Made by a program: the position numbers and the translations under genes. From Nymphaea colorata (Eukaryota; Streptophyta; Magnoliopsida; Nymphaeales; Nymphaeaceae), in the NCBI RefSeq assembly GCF_008831285.2, contig NC_045143.1, positions 744,001 to 808,000 of the forward strand: a stretch of DNA of 64,000 bases, read 5' to 3'. Within the stretch, counting starts at the first letter, position 1. The number at the start of each line of letters is the position of its first letter. Below the pieces are notes generated by a model. It was not told the origin of the DNA. It was given only the letters and a program-made list of their open reading frames with translations, and did no database searches. Below are positions 47,755-58,937 of the stretch, one piece after another.

Positions 47755-49161
47755 ATGAGATCGCCGGAGATCCTGAGGAATGGAGAGGCCCAGGCGAGCC
47801 CGAGCCCCAGGAGGAACAGGGAAGGAGGGGCGAGGAGGGGGCACCCCCGGGCTTCCACTCGACGGTGTCCCTCCAGAAGCTCAGGCGGTTCAACACGCTA
47901 GCTCTGGTCTTCAGGGTGGTCGCCTTCTGCTTCCTTCTAGCCTCCACCGTCTTCATGGCCATGGACTCCCACGCCTCTCCCAGCCCCCGCTGGTTCGACC
48001 ACCACGCCTTCAGGTTCCTCCCTCTCTCTCTTTGTAATTTGGGGTTGAAGGTTAAAAGTTCTGGGTCAAGCCTAGAACCCTCACGATATCCAGTTCCATC
48101 CCTTTCTCTGGCGGGTTGTAGTGTCTCTTTCTCGGAATCCGCTGAAGCTTCCCGGCCAAATCCGAGTCCCAGACGGCCCGACGGGGCTGATAATGGGGAA
48201 CCACAGCAAGCTAAAGAATTGATTCATCTGCTCAGACTGATCTTACCAGCGTGAAGTATGAACCATAGTTGTTCCGCTTGTATGATCTACTGAGTTCATA
48301 AGAAACTAGTAATCTGATCGTTGTTCTCGCCATGAACCGTATAGTTGGTAACTGGGTCAAGCGGCAATTCATAGTTTTCCCTGGTGTTTATTCACCGGGG
48401 TCAGAGCTCACGAAGGGTTTGCTGCCCGTTTATCGTAAATTAGGAAAGTTCTTTGTCATCGAAAGAAGATTTAAGTTTTGAGCTTAGCTTAGTCAGTGAG
48501 TTTGAAAGCTTACTCCTCAGAAACTCATTTGGCGTAGAACCCAGTGTGCTTGGATCTGGATCTGGGCACGGGCATGGACATGGACATTAATCTCATAAAC
48601 AATGGGGGACCCGCATCCACCAAACAGAGTCTCAGTTTTTCTGGATCCCTCTGTTGTTTCAGGTACTTGGTGGCTGTAAATTCCATCATTGCAGTGTACT
48701 CTTTCTTCGAGATGGGCGCGGCGCTATGGGAGATGCTCAACGGGAACACGCTCATGCCGGAGACCATCCAACTATGGTTCGACTTCACTCATGACCAGGC
48801 AAAGCTGGAACCCTTCAAAATACATGAATCTGAATCTTTTGTGTTTTCCTTTTATATGCTCGGCATTGGGGAATAGTTTCTGAAAAGTTTTTTTGTGGAT
48901 ACCACTGTTGCCCAGGCGTTTGCTTACCTACTTTTCTCGGCGAACTCCTCTGCGACAACGCTCACGCAGAACCTGAGGGGTGGGCAACTATGCAGCGGAT
49001 CGAGTGGTTCTTCTTGTGGAGGTTCGGACGCCTTCTGCATCCAATCCTACATCTCCATTGCCCTCGGCTTTGTAGCTTTCCTCTTCCTAGCTGCGTCCAC
49101 CGTGCTGTCCGGCTTCCGGCTTGCTTGCTTCATTACCACCGGCTCCCGGTTTCATGTATGA
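47755..49161 (+). CDS. CASP-like membrane protein, CASPL4 type, with apparent frameshift in exon 1
   Basis: A four-helix MARVEL-type protein related to the Casparian strip scaffold proteins. Exons: 47755-48012, 48663-48798 and 48916-49161 (TGA stop). The expected N-terminus [13 protein letters not shown] starts at 47755 (a second Met precedes it), but the downstream conserved part [20 protein letters not shown] is in another frame. A one-base loss, or two-base gain, must therefore lie between about 47790 and 47850, in a run of G and C tracts. The downstream frame has no ATG after its TAG at 47736. Helices are visible as [46 protein letters not shown] and [17 protein letters not shown]. The family-conserved Arg of helix 1 and the Asp before helix 3 (HDQ) are present. 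Intron 2 is GC-AG (CAG|GCAAAG). Either the gene is a recent pseudogene or the assembly has a homopolymer error. Confidence 0.8.
48799..48915 (+). other. GC-AG intron in the CASP-like gene
   Basis: To join FDFTHDQ with AFAYLL the intron must start GCAAAG directly after CAG and end CCCAG. Upstream CAG and downstream AAAG fit the GC-donor consensus. The intron is 117 bases. No GT donor in the right phase gives the family sequence. Confidence 0.7.
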
Positions 49162-49781
49162 CCAAGGAAATGTGAACGGGAAAGAGAGGAACTTTATTGG
49201 GTACTTGTCTCCTCTGCGGATTTGCAATTTTGAGTTTTTCATTTTATTTGGTCTTCAGCCTATTCACTGACGATGGTGTTCCTTGGACACCCTTCATCTG
49301 TTCAATCTTGTGATGGTCCGATCGAACCGATCAAGTGCGGTAACATATCTTCACACAGTTTGTGGGCTTAATAAAAGTAATTTTTTCCAAACTGCACAAA
49401 TATGAACGTCCAGCGGACGCAGATACTACAAAACAACATTCGTGCTACATCCAAAACCAATCCAATGATTTTGGCAGAAACACAATAAAACTCTCTCTCT
49501 CTCTCTATCTCTAAAAGTAACATCTTCCAAACAACACAAATATGAACGTCAAACAACACCTAATCAAGCAAGACTATATTCAAAAACCAATCTGATGATT
49601 TTGGCAGAAACACGATAGAACTCCCTCTCGTTTTGACGATCTTGGCCTCCTCGTTTCCCCCCCACCGCCCTCTTTTTGGGCTGGCAGTCTTCAAGGTTGG
49701 CAGATCAAACTACCTTATCGTACTGGCAGACCAATGTCTCTCTCTCTCTCTCTCTCTCCACATCAGCCAAGCAAAGCGGTT
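49162..49781. other. Short spacer between convergent CASP-like and AGO genes
   Basis: The stop codons are 620 bases apart, so the two 3' untranslated regions share this space. It holds an imperfect tandem duplication (49376-49500 and 49513-49625, both with CACAAATATGAACGTC and GATGATTTTGGCAGAAACAC-like words) and (CT)n runs at 49490-49508 and 49737-49758. Confidence 0.75.
49376..49625. repeat. Imperfect tandem duplication, about 115-125 bases
   Basis: Both halves carry TTCCAAAC, ACAAATATGAACGTC, CCAATC(C/T)(A/G)ATGATTTTGGCAG and AAACAC(A/G)ATA. They are separated by a CT run. Confidence 0.8.
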
Positions 49782-52700
49782 TTAGCAGTAGAACATCTCT
49801 CTTTTAACATGTTCCATAAGACGGGGTAAGGGTCTAACACTTCTTCCCATCGACGCAGAACTTTCTGTAGAACTGTCCGATGAATCTGTGTCCAAATAAC
49901 ACCGTGCTCGGAACGCAAGCAAGTGTGCGTAGTAAGCTGGAGGAACTGCAGAGAGAAGAAAAAATGGAAACTGAACTATTGAGCATGCACATATCACCGA
50001 TCGACACATGCAGTAGTAATTACCAATAATATTGGATAATGGAATTTTAGATCACCACCGATCAATTGACTTGAAAAAAGAAGCTAAATTAGTGAAATGT
50101 CAACTAAAAATTTACATTGTGGATCAGAACTGGAGATCTTGAGGGTAAAATATGAACATGCAGAAGTACAAACCTATAGAAACTGATCTGGTGCATCGCG
50201 CATACCTGAAAAAGGCATTATAAACATTGGTTCAGTGAAAAAAGTTGTACTAAATGAATTGCATGATGAAAGCATAACGTAATTAAACGGAAGCCGACAA
50301 AAAACTGAAGATACATACGTGTAACACAAATTGTTCGTTAGCACTTGCAGTTGATCAGCTGAAAATCCATTTTCATCATAAAGGACATGGTAGTGGGTAG
50401 GGCGACTGGTGCCCTGAATGATAAAATCTAACGAACATTAAAAATACAGTGAAATATTATATATTCTAGTATTCGAGATATATTCACCTGAATTCCAGCA
50501 TGACTGCACAAGTAGAAATCAAATTCAGTCGGGTGACAGATTACGGTATCAACGACTGTACCTGAAGAAGAAATAAGTGTACAAATTTATGCATTCAATG
50601 ACCCATCACCCATCATGCGATAAAACTCAAAAAGAACTAGTTAACCAGACCACCAAATGTTTCCCGAGAACAAAGCCCCTCCCAGAAATTAGACAACAAT
50701 ACCTGGTAAAATGTTCCCACTTCTATCGGTGGAGTCACGACCCTTATTGGCAGGAAATAAACGTGTGTGGTGGCGCTTTTGAACAACTACAAAAGTGACA
50801 CGTGGTAGGTAACCCTCCTCGAGGGAGGCACAGGCCTGGGTTGATGTAGATTCATACTAATAGTTAATACAAACAAGGAAAAAGTTGCGAAACGGAGAAG
50901 TTTAGACAGAAATCACCTTACGAATTGCTTGCATTTCTTCCAGAAGAACTTCAGCAAACTGACCTTCACTTACACCATCTCTATCAAATTACCAACCAAA
51001 AAAAAAAAGAGGGAATATGAACCCAAGCTGAAGGGATACTCTTATACAATAACAGTTAACACATGGTTGGTTACCTGTAGAATAAGATTCGACCAGGTTT
51101 ATGCCCTGTTTCCCTCCGGAAAGAAATTAAGAGTTCTCTGATACAACGACTTAAAATCATTAAAATGTGCTGCTGCCTGTTGAAATTGCGAGGTATAAAT
51201 GAAGGGTGAAGAAGTTCTACCTAATCATGCCTCCAGCACCCTTCTCACTGACATTATAGAGATCGTCAATTATCTCTCTTCGATGAGCTTGGGCAGAAAA
51301 CAGGCCACGATATTTTGCAATCTGAGGCCAATCTTGGGAAGCAACAACCTACGCACATATTTTTACACTAAGCACATTATTCTTGACATGTTAGCCAGAC
51401 AGAATGGAAAAGCTATTCATATAAGAGTACAATCACTAGATGACCGTTGCATTAGCTACATTCGAAGCATAGAAGTGTGAGCTTCATATATGAAAAAATC
51501 AACATTGTAGCTGTAATTACAAATTAAATGAGATCATAAACCCTTACAGCTGCAATCGAAGGACTAGAATCCTCGCCAGGAGAGGGATGTGTCACGTCAG
51601 CACCAAATATTATGGTTGGATCATCAGTAACAATTGGCAACCTTCGCTGCAATGCATCAACAAGAACAGTATTTCTTCCACCAACCTGTTCACGGTAACA
51701 ATGCAGGTGGTCTATATCAGCAACTCACCTCTGAAATGCCTAAAAAAACAGTACAATAAATGCATAAAAGCGAAGTGGCTGAAGATAACAGAACCTTCAC
51801 ATTTATCTTTAAAGCAACATTCTCTAGGTACTGAGGACTAATCCTGAATGCATTTTTTGGTTTGCAGCACTGGGACACAATATCCAGTTCAGTTTCACAG
51901 AATCGTTTCAATTTCCCTGAGAAGATAAAAGAAGCAAAGTTCAATGGTCTAATTCTAGGAGTTGGATTTATATATGCGCTAAGCACACCTCACCATCAAT
52001 ACACATTCAAACATGCATACCGTAAAAGATCGAACTATTTTCTGGTAGGATCACAATCAACAATTGAAGCATTGCAGAATTCTTCCGGAGAATATTTTGT
52101 GCTTCATTATGAAGTTGGACAAGTGTTCTCTCCATTGTAGCAGGATTTTGTGAACGGAGAGGAATAACAGGTTTGTCTACAAAATTCTACAAGTGACAGA
52201 GAAATAAATCATTAACTTGAAGGGAGTTAGGGAGAACAAGATCTGTTATCAAGAGCCACAAAACTAAGTAGCACTGATAGCATACCATCCCAATATTTTT
52301 GCACATCTTAATTAGTTCCCCAGAAAATCTTTGGGCCGTTGCAGTATCCACCCTTGAGAAATTCACGCAAGCCCAATGTTGAACAGAGCCACCATTTATC
52401 ATTTTCTGCAAAAGAGTGCATTGTCTAAAACGTTCAAATGACAGTACATAGGCAAAAGCAACAGAAGCAATAGTGGCCTGTGCAGACACCTTTCCCAAGT
52501 TGCTATATAATAGCAATTTTACTTTATCAAACCCAAAATTTAAATTTAGCCTTGCAAACATAGACCAGAATAAAAGGCACAATCACATGGGAAGGATTGG
52601 CCGTGTTGATCACTTGCCAGCAGAATCTGATAACAAATTCTAGCTGCATTTAAGATTAACAATTCAAATTTAGAGAGTAAATCAGATAGAATAAGAAAAG

Positions 52701-55700
52701 GTCCCGACAATCACCTTCCGTATCATATTCCACTGTCCAACACTTGGCACACACTCCTTTTCATCTCCCAAGTCATGGTACTTTAACTGAAAAACAAAGA
52801 AATGTCCTACATATCTTAGTCACACTGTAACTCGTAAGTTTTAGAAAAGGATGGAAGACTAATAAAATTATAGAAGACAGCTCACACGGGGAGCCGGCAG
52901 CACTCGAGCAGGACAAGAAGCAAGTGAATTGGAGACCATGATGCCAAACTCCTTTGCATATTTATCATTCCCATAGTTGTTTGACGTAACAACCTGCAAA
53001 ATTTATGGAGCTCAACAATCAGCAAATCCTCTTCAGCAAAAAGGCGATAAAAAGTGCAACAAAAAATAACACTATGCTAATTAACCTTCAGAATATTGTT
53101 TTGCCTATCAGTAGGGCGTTGACATGTTGCCCTCAGCATAGCAGTGACTTGCTTCTCAGTTAATTTATGTGTGTATCTCTGTCCCTCGACTATCTTGCAA
53201 GTCTATCATCAATTATATCAGCCAAATCCAATTCTATTACTTCACATTATAAACAAAGACCAAGTGCTCAAGAAAATCCTAAGAATAAGACAAGATACCT
53301 CCATTGGCAGCCAGATTTGTTTTTTATTCCCAACAATTAGTGATGGCCACTCAACAAAATCAATGCACATTCGATACCTTTCCATGAAATACTGCACAAC
53401 GGTGGTTCTATGCCCTTGATCATCAGCAAAACTGGAGAGGCAAAATCAAAAGATGCTTCAATGCATAAAAAATGCAGCATCATCAAAATACAAAGCTCAT
53501 TGTGACCAACATTGAAAAGGCAGATGAAAAGTTGCAATAACAGGCCAGTGTAAGCCAATTGGTAAAAAGATGAAGCGATGATAAAATCTTAGAGCACAGC
53601 AAAGATTAAGAATGGCTCACCTCAAGTCTTTTGTCCTTTCTCGCGTTAAACCCTTAATGACATATCTCCTGTGATAATTTTCCCCGTAAGTCACTTCAAC
53701 TTTCACTTTTTTCAGAACCTTCTCAACCTGTCATGCTCAAAGATCAGCACAGGTGCATCTATATGTGTAGACATAGAAACACCCCACTTTCAGCCAGCCT
53801 GTTCACTCTTAAGCTTTTAAAATTAACAATTTAATTTTTGCTCATGTTGCAGAATATCTGTTGTAAGTTGTAACTGATAAGAAATTGCTCAAAAGGTATT
53901 AAATTAAGATGCAGGCATTATGTCACAAGAATTGAAACGTGATACCAACAAAGAAACCATATTTCCAAGAAATAAAAATGAATTAGTCCTGGTACATTGA
54001 GGATAAATGAAGAAGCCAACTAGTTCCAAAAAGTTCAAACTTCAAAGACAACAACAACACAAAACAACATGAAGCAGACATATCAACAAAAGTGAACGGC
54101 AGTTTGGAAACTTGGGTTTTTTAATGACTTTCTGAAAACCCAGTTTGCATATTTGGATGGCCAGGTAAAAACCAGGTTTTCACTATGGTGGCCAAGATTT
54201 TTCATTCTCATGTGAAAACACTGTTTTGTGAAAACCCAGTTTTCATAAAGCATCATTTTCTTGTCATCCCAAACATTTTCGGGAAAGTGGTTTTGAAGGA
54301 GGCAAAACCAGGTTTTGAAGTGGCATCCAAAAGCCCCTTAAATGTATTTATGATTTAACATACTACAACAGGACAATGAAGACCAAAAAACATTCCAACA
54401 CCTAAAGACTCTATAGCTTTCACACCGAAAGAGTGAAAAAAACATTAAAAACTTGCTCCCAGAGAAAGAGAGAAAGCTCCTAAACTGAATAATACAAGGA
54501 AATCAAAGCACTAAGTTGTGGAAGTTGGTCCTTGACATATTGCATCTATATTGATAAATTCAATATCTTAAATATGCATTAAATTCTTGGTCTTACACTC
54601 CTCAAATAGGCATAGACATGAAAACGGAACACCCAACAGATAAGCTCAGTAAAACATGACAGTTTAGACCAGAGATAAAAATGTAGAACATATTATATTC
54701 ACAATCTACATGTGAATAATGTTGAATGTAAGTTTTTTAATTATAACTCTGTTATATTATGTTTAAAACAAGCTGAAATAAAAAACATGTAACCGTTGGC
54801 AAATATTTAAGGAAAAAATAACAAACAAAATACCAAGAAAAACTACAAATAACCCCAAAAATGTGTATGAGACCTGTTTTAGATGATCAAGGTATAATTA
54901 CTTTGACAGGTACGAGAGGAGACATGCTACCTTCCTATGTTGGTCACTGGAAAATGGCCTTGAGGAGTCCACATAAAGATATTGTCGGACAAACTCGTTC
55001 ACCGGAATTGCCTCAAAATAGGGAGTTGCCGTCAGATCTGAAAGGAAGAACAGGAAATAATCAATTAATTGACAAAAGAAACGGCAAGAACAAGGAATAA
55101 CAAATTAATGCTGAAGTACAAACTAATTAATCAAAGAGAAAATATTACACAGAGGATTGGGTATTTATAGCTCCAAGATTACTAGTTTCTTTTGAAACAA
55201 GTAGATGATCAAATTGCTCAACGAAATTCATGTTTAAAGTATGTCTAATGCTCAAGCAGCGCATCCTAGCTGAACAGATCAAACCCCTCATGTAGTGGAC
55301 TGAATCTAAACAACACCAAACCTAGAGAATGTATGCAGCCAAAATATGCTATACGTCCAACTCAAATACCTGAAATGATATGCGCAGTCACAAAGGGCAC
55401 ACGTGCAAGTGCATATGTTGAAAAAGCATTTCTCAAAAAATGAGGCTGATGATGCAGTATACATACATCTTGCGCAGACATAAATACATATATATGTGTA
55501 CCTGTGCATGTGATGCCACAGGTGAGCCTACAGCCTACCAACGAACCATTTTCTAATCAAGCAAAAAAAAAAGTAATATACAAATGTTATATACCAAAAA
55601 TGCAAAGTAGAAATTATTGTGAGATTACGCTAATTAAACCATGGGTTCATGACTCAAGGTGACAACACCTGGCTGGGGTAAATTTATGATGTACGTAGGT

Positions 55701-58700
55701 GTTAACTGCACTTGACATAAACCAGTGCGATTGCCACACAGGTTGGAACGACCATAAAGAGTCTATACCACATTGCAAGTGCACAGGTTCTACATTTATA
55801 CAAATCAGCAACTACAGAATAATTGTATGTCTCCAAAGTGTGACTAATTTTTCATGTCTGTTTATCCCCAAGCTTCAGCCCCACTGAAGGTTAGTCTGTT
55901 ACATAGAAAGGAGCAAACATTTTGAAAAAAGTCATAGGGAAGATAGTTGCAAAATCCATTCTTAAAACAATCCATCAAGAGTACCTTGATGGACCTACAG
56001 TAAATCGCACCAAAGAATTTTCACCTATATTAAGGGATAGTCCCATATGAATGGGCCTGATACTCTGAAAATGTCCCCGCCAGCATGTTGTTCCTTCTCC
56101 GAGAACAGTTGCACCATCTCCATGAAAGAATGACCGACCAAACGGATGAAAACTGTAGCAAGAAACACATAAACAGCTTAGGTAGACACAATAAGAAGAG
56201 AAACACATAAACAGCTTAGGAAGACACAATAAGAAGAGAAACACATAAACAGCTTAGGTAGACACAAGAAGAAAAAGGAAAAAGAACTAACAATACAGAA
56301 AGCAAAGCAAAAGGATCTGCACGTAAAGGCGTCTGTCAGCAGTCTCATGACCATGAGCAATAAAATATCAAGGAAATTAAGAGCAGCCACATAAGTAACT
56401 CATAATTAGCATAAATAATTACTTTTCACAAGGGGATGATCTTAAGACGACGTCAAGCGCTTGAATTGCTTCCTGTGGTATATCTAGCTGCTGACCACTA
56501 AGAAACCTCATCAGATGATGGATATCAACAGTAGAAGCAAACTTTACTGCTACTTTGTAGTCTTTTTCTCTACTGTCAAAAAAAAAAAACAGCATTACCA
56601 GGAATTGATTCAGAAGACAAATCTTGGTTTGGTTGAATCGAATGGAAATTAGTAAATTTAAAATGGGTATCAATTCTTAAAAAAATAAATGAAAATTATT
56701 CAAAAAAATAACTAAAAAGAAGAAATTTGTTAAAAAAATATTTTTGTGAACTGCCAAGTGGCTCGCACAGGCCAATGCTGAAAATTACTGAAAGCTCATT
56801 GCAAATAGATAACTAAGATACATGTGTGTGTAAAGAAGTGGAAATACAAAGATAAATTTTGTTGCATTATAGATACATCTATGTCATACTTGTGTACATA
56901 TGTGCGAACCTAAACAAGCAAACATCATATTAAGATAAAAATTATCCCTATTTTATGTCTTTTTAGTATACTTTTGGTTCACTTGAAAGTTGAAACATGA
57001 GCAAAGATGACCAATAGCTATCCTTCACAGCTTTCAATCTACGCATGCGACCAGAGACAATTGCAAAGAACTGTGGAAATTCACCCAGATATTCGTTCTC
57101 CACTGGCAATTGCCCCATGGCGGATCCGTTTCAGACTAGTTTTGTACCGTCTTCCTATCAGTTTCTTTTCAGTTTTATTTAAAAGGAATTTCTAGCATTT
57201 GCTTCATGCCCTGTCTGGTCCTGGACTGACTTTTCCCGTGTTGCACATGCGATGGGCAGAAGTTTAGTAGATCAAGGATCATTTTGAATTTTTTACTGAA
57301 CGCGTCTTGTTCGATGCGTTAAAACTTTCTAATACAAAGGGAGTGATTATAAGTCACACACTCCCTCTCCCCTTGCTTCATTTCCCTGTTAAGTAGACAT
57401 ACAGCACGGTTTTCTTGTTTTAGCTTATTTGTTCTGCGGCTAAGAATGTTACCGTTGCTTTTTTCCTTTTTTCTCCCGTTGGTGTTTTCCCACAAACCTC
57501 GCATACAAGGCTCAAGTCGAGTGTCGTTAATATCAGCACGCATTGGGACCATTCGACGTATCGACCCATTCGACGGATCGGCCCACTCCCTGATTAATAT
57601 TTTTTTATTTGGTATCTTTTCATCAATTTTAAAATATTTTAAATCAATTTTTAGTGAAAAAGGGGACAGATCACGTCATTCAAACCGACGCATACTACGA
57701 AATACACCATAAACCGACACGAGGCCGATACCGATGCACACATTGGTAGATCGAACGAACACAAGCAGATCATGTTCATCGACACATTTTTTATTGAGCG
57801 AGTTATCGTCTTAACAAGCTTAAGATTACTATGAAAGCGGTGCAAAATCCTCGATCTAAAACATTTGAAAGCAGCAATTTTCCAAAGCGATGTAATAATC
57901 TCGAATGCTAAACAAAAAGAAAAAGTTAAGGCATACACATATAGTGGAGGAATTCCGCACAAGGTCTACTGTCCTTCCTCCTCGTCCAACAGCATAAAGT
58001 AAAAGTCCAAAAGGGAGGATGACGCCCCACGTTAGGAAAGAAAGGCAAAAGACAAAAGACGTGTGGAAAGGACGGAAGTAAGATACCTGGAAGGGGTGCC
58101 ATCGCCGTCGATGACTTTGACATCGAACTCTTTGGAGGAGAAAGGAAGCTTCCCGGCGGTGTATAGGCTCTTCCCGCCGTCGTAGGCAGGAAGGCGACCA
58201 CCCAGGCTGCTCTCTCGGTTCAACCTGACGAGCTCCGCTACCACCTTCCTCGATCTTCCCCTGGACGATATCTCCGGCCGGATCGAAACCTATCACAAAA
58301 AAGAAGAGAGAACTGAGTTTGTTCGCTTCAGGTGGTCGTTGTCAACAGAGAAGCAAATGGGGCTAGGCCTACGTCGTAGTGATAGATGACGATGTCCCTG
58401 CGCAAGTCCAGCTTGAAATGGTTAGCGAAGACCATATACGGCCTGCCGATCGTCCCCTTTCCAGGACGGCGAGGGGGCAGTAGCGCCTTCGATGACGACG
58501 GAGCAGAAGAGATCGCCGTCTTCTCCATTTGCTCAGCAAGCACCTCTGCAGCCACAGGAGGTGGCTGAGATGCAGCAACCGGCGGTGGCGGTGGCGCGGA
58601 AACCATCTGCCCAGACGTCAGTGACGGGACGTGAGTTGGGGGACGGGGCTGCTGGGGCTGGAAGGGAGGATTGGAAGGTCCTGCTGCACGGGGAGAGGGG

Positions 58701-58843
58701 ACGTAAGAGGTTGGCGGGGGCCGAGGCTGGGCAGGGCCGCCCGGAGCTTCCCCTTGCTCTCTCCCTCCTCCTCTCCCTCTCCTTCTCCCTCTTCCCCTGC
58801 CGGAAGATTCAGACATTTGGTCGCTCCGGCGACGTGGATCCAT
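49782..58843 (-). CDS. AGO5-like: ARGONAUTE protein, AGO5/MEL1-type
   Basis: A small-RNA-guided silencing effector. 22 exons, all GT-AG and phase-consistent: 58843-58373, 58289-58087, 56572-56423, 56152-56025, 55037-54931, 53727-53621, 53431-53299, 53202-53086, 52993-52886, 52786-52715, 52405-52286, 52186-52021, 51916-51795, 51685-51548, 51348-51221, 51137-51075, 50980-50917, 50835-50703, 50561-50488, 50413-50319, 50205-50174, 49945-49782. The product has 964 residues. It has an RG-rich, proline-rich N-terminus, then N domain ([19 protein letters not shown]), PAZ (about 320-470), MID ([20 protein letters not shown]) and PIWI. The slicer residues are present: Asp698 (GADVTHP), Glu739 (AHRREII), Asp779 ([10 protein letters not shown]) and His in RPTHYHV (875-877). 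The C-terminus is the usual MFYC. The segment FKVIDGDG-like/[18 protein letters not shown] favours the AGO5/MEL1 branch over AGO1/10. In Arabidopsis and rice that branch works in germ cells with 5'-C small RNAs. Placement is by motif recall, not by a tree. Confidence 0.95.
54090..54341. mobile_element. MITE-like fold-back segment in AGO intron 5
   Basis: Repeated palindromic words AAAACC(A)GGTTTT and AAAACCCAGTTTT, a left GCAGTTTGGAAACTTGGG and a right GGCATCCAAAAGCCCCTT form imperfect inverted repeats around about 250 bases. The ends resemble the TTTGGATG type of the element at 34431-34692. It has no coding capacity. Boundaries are approximate. Confidence 0.4.
56162..56275. repeat. 38-base tandem repeat, three copies, in AGO intron 3
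   Basis: GAAACACATAAACAGCTTAG starts at 56162, 56200 and 56238 (period 38), with single changes between copies. The first copy lies about ten bases from the exon 4 acceptor, so the repeat forms the polypyrimidine side of that intron on the minus strand. Confidence 0.9.
57530..57760. repeat. Degenerate CGATACCGATGC-word repeat in AGO intron 2
   Basis: Words such as ACGTATCGACCCATTCGACG, GATCGGCCC, AAACCGACGC and GGCCGATACCGATGC cluster in this 1.5-kb intron, as in old non-coding plant elements rich in such words. No ends are seen. Confidence 0.4.
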
Positions 58844-58930
58844 CGAGCTGAACCACTCTCTGTCTCACACACACTCACTTCAGAGAAATCGCAGCCGTGT
58901 GTGCGAATGACAGAGAGGGACAAATCCCGT

Positions 58931-58937
58931 TTATAAC
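58931..58937 (-). promoter_or_regulatory. Likely TATA box of the AGO gene
   Basis: The minus strand reads GTTATAAACG about 90 bases before the ATG at 58843, implying a short leader of about 55-60 bases. Confidence 0.5.
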
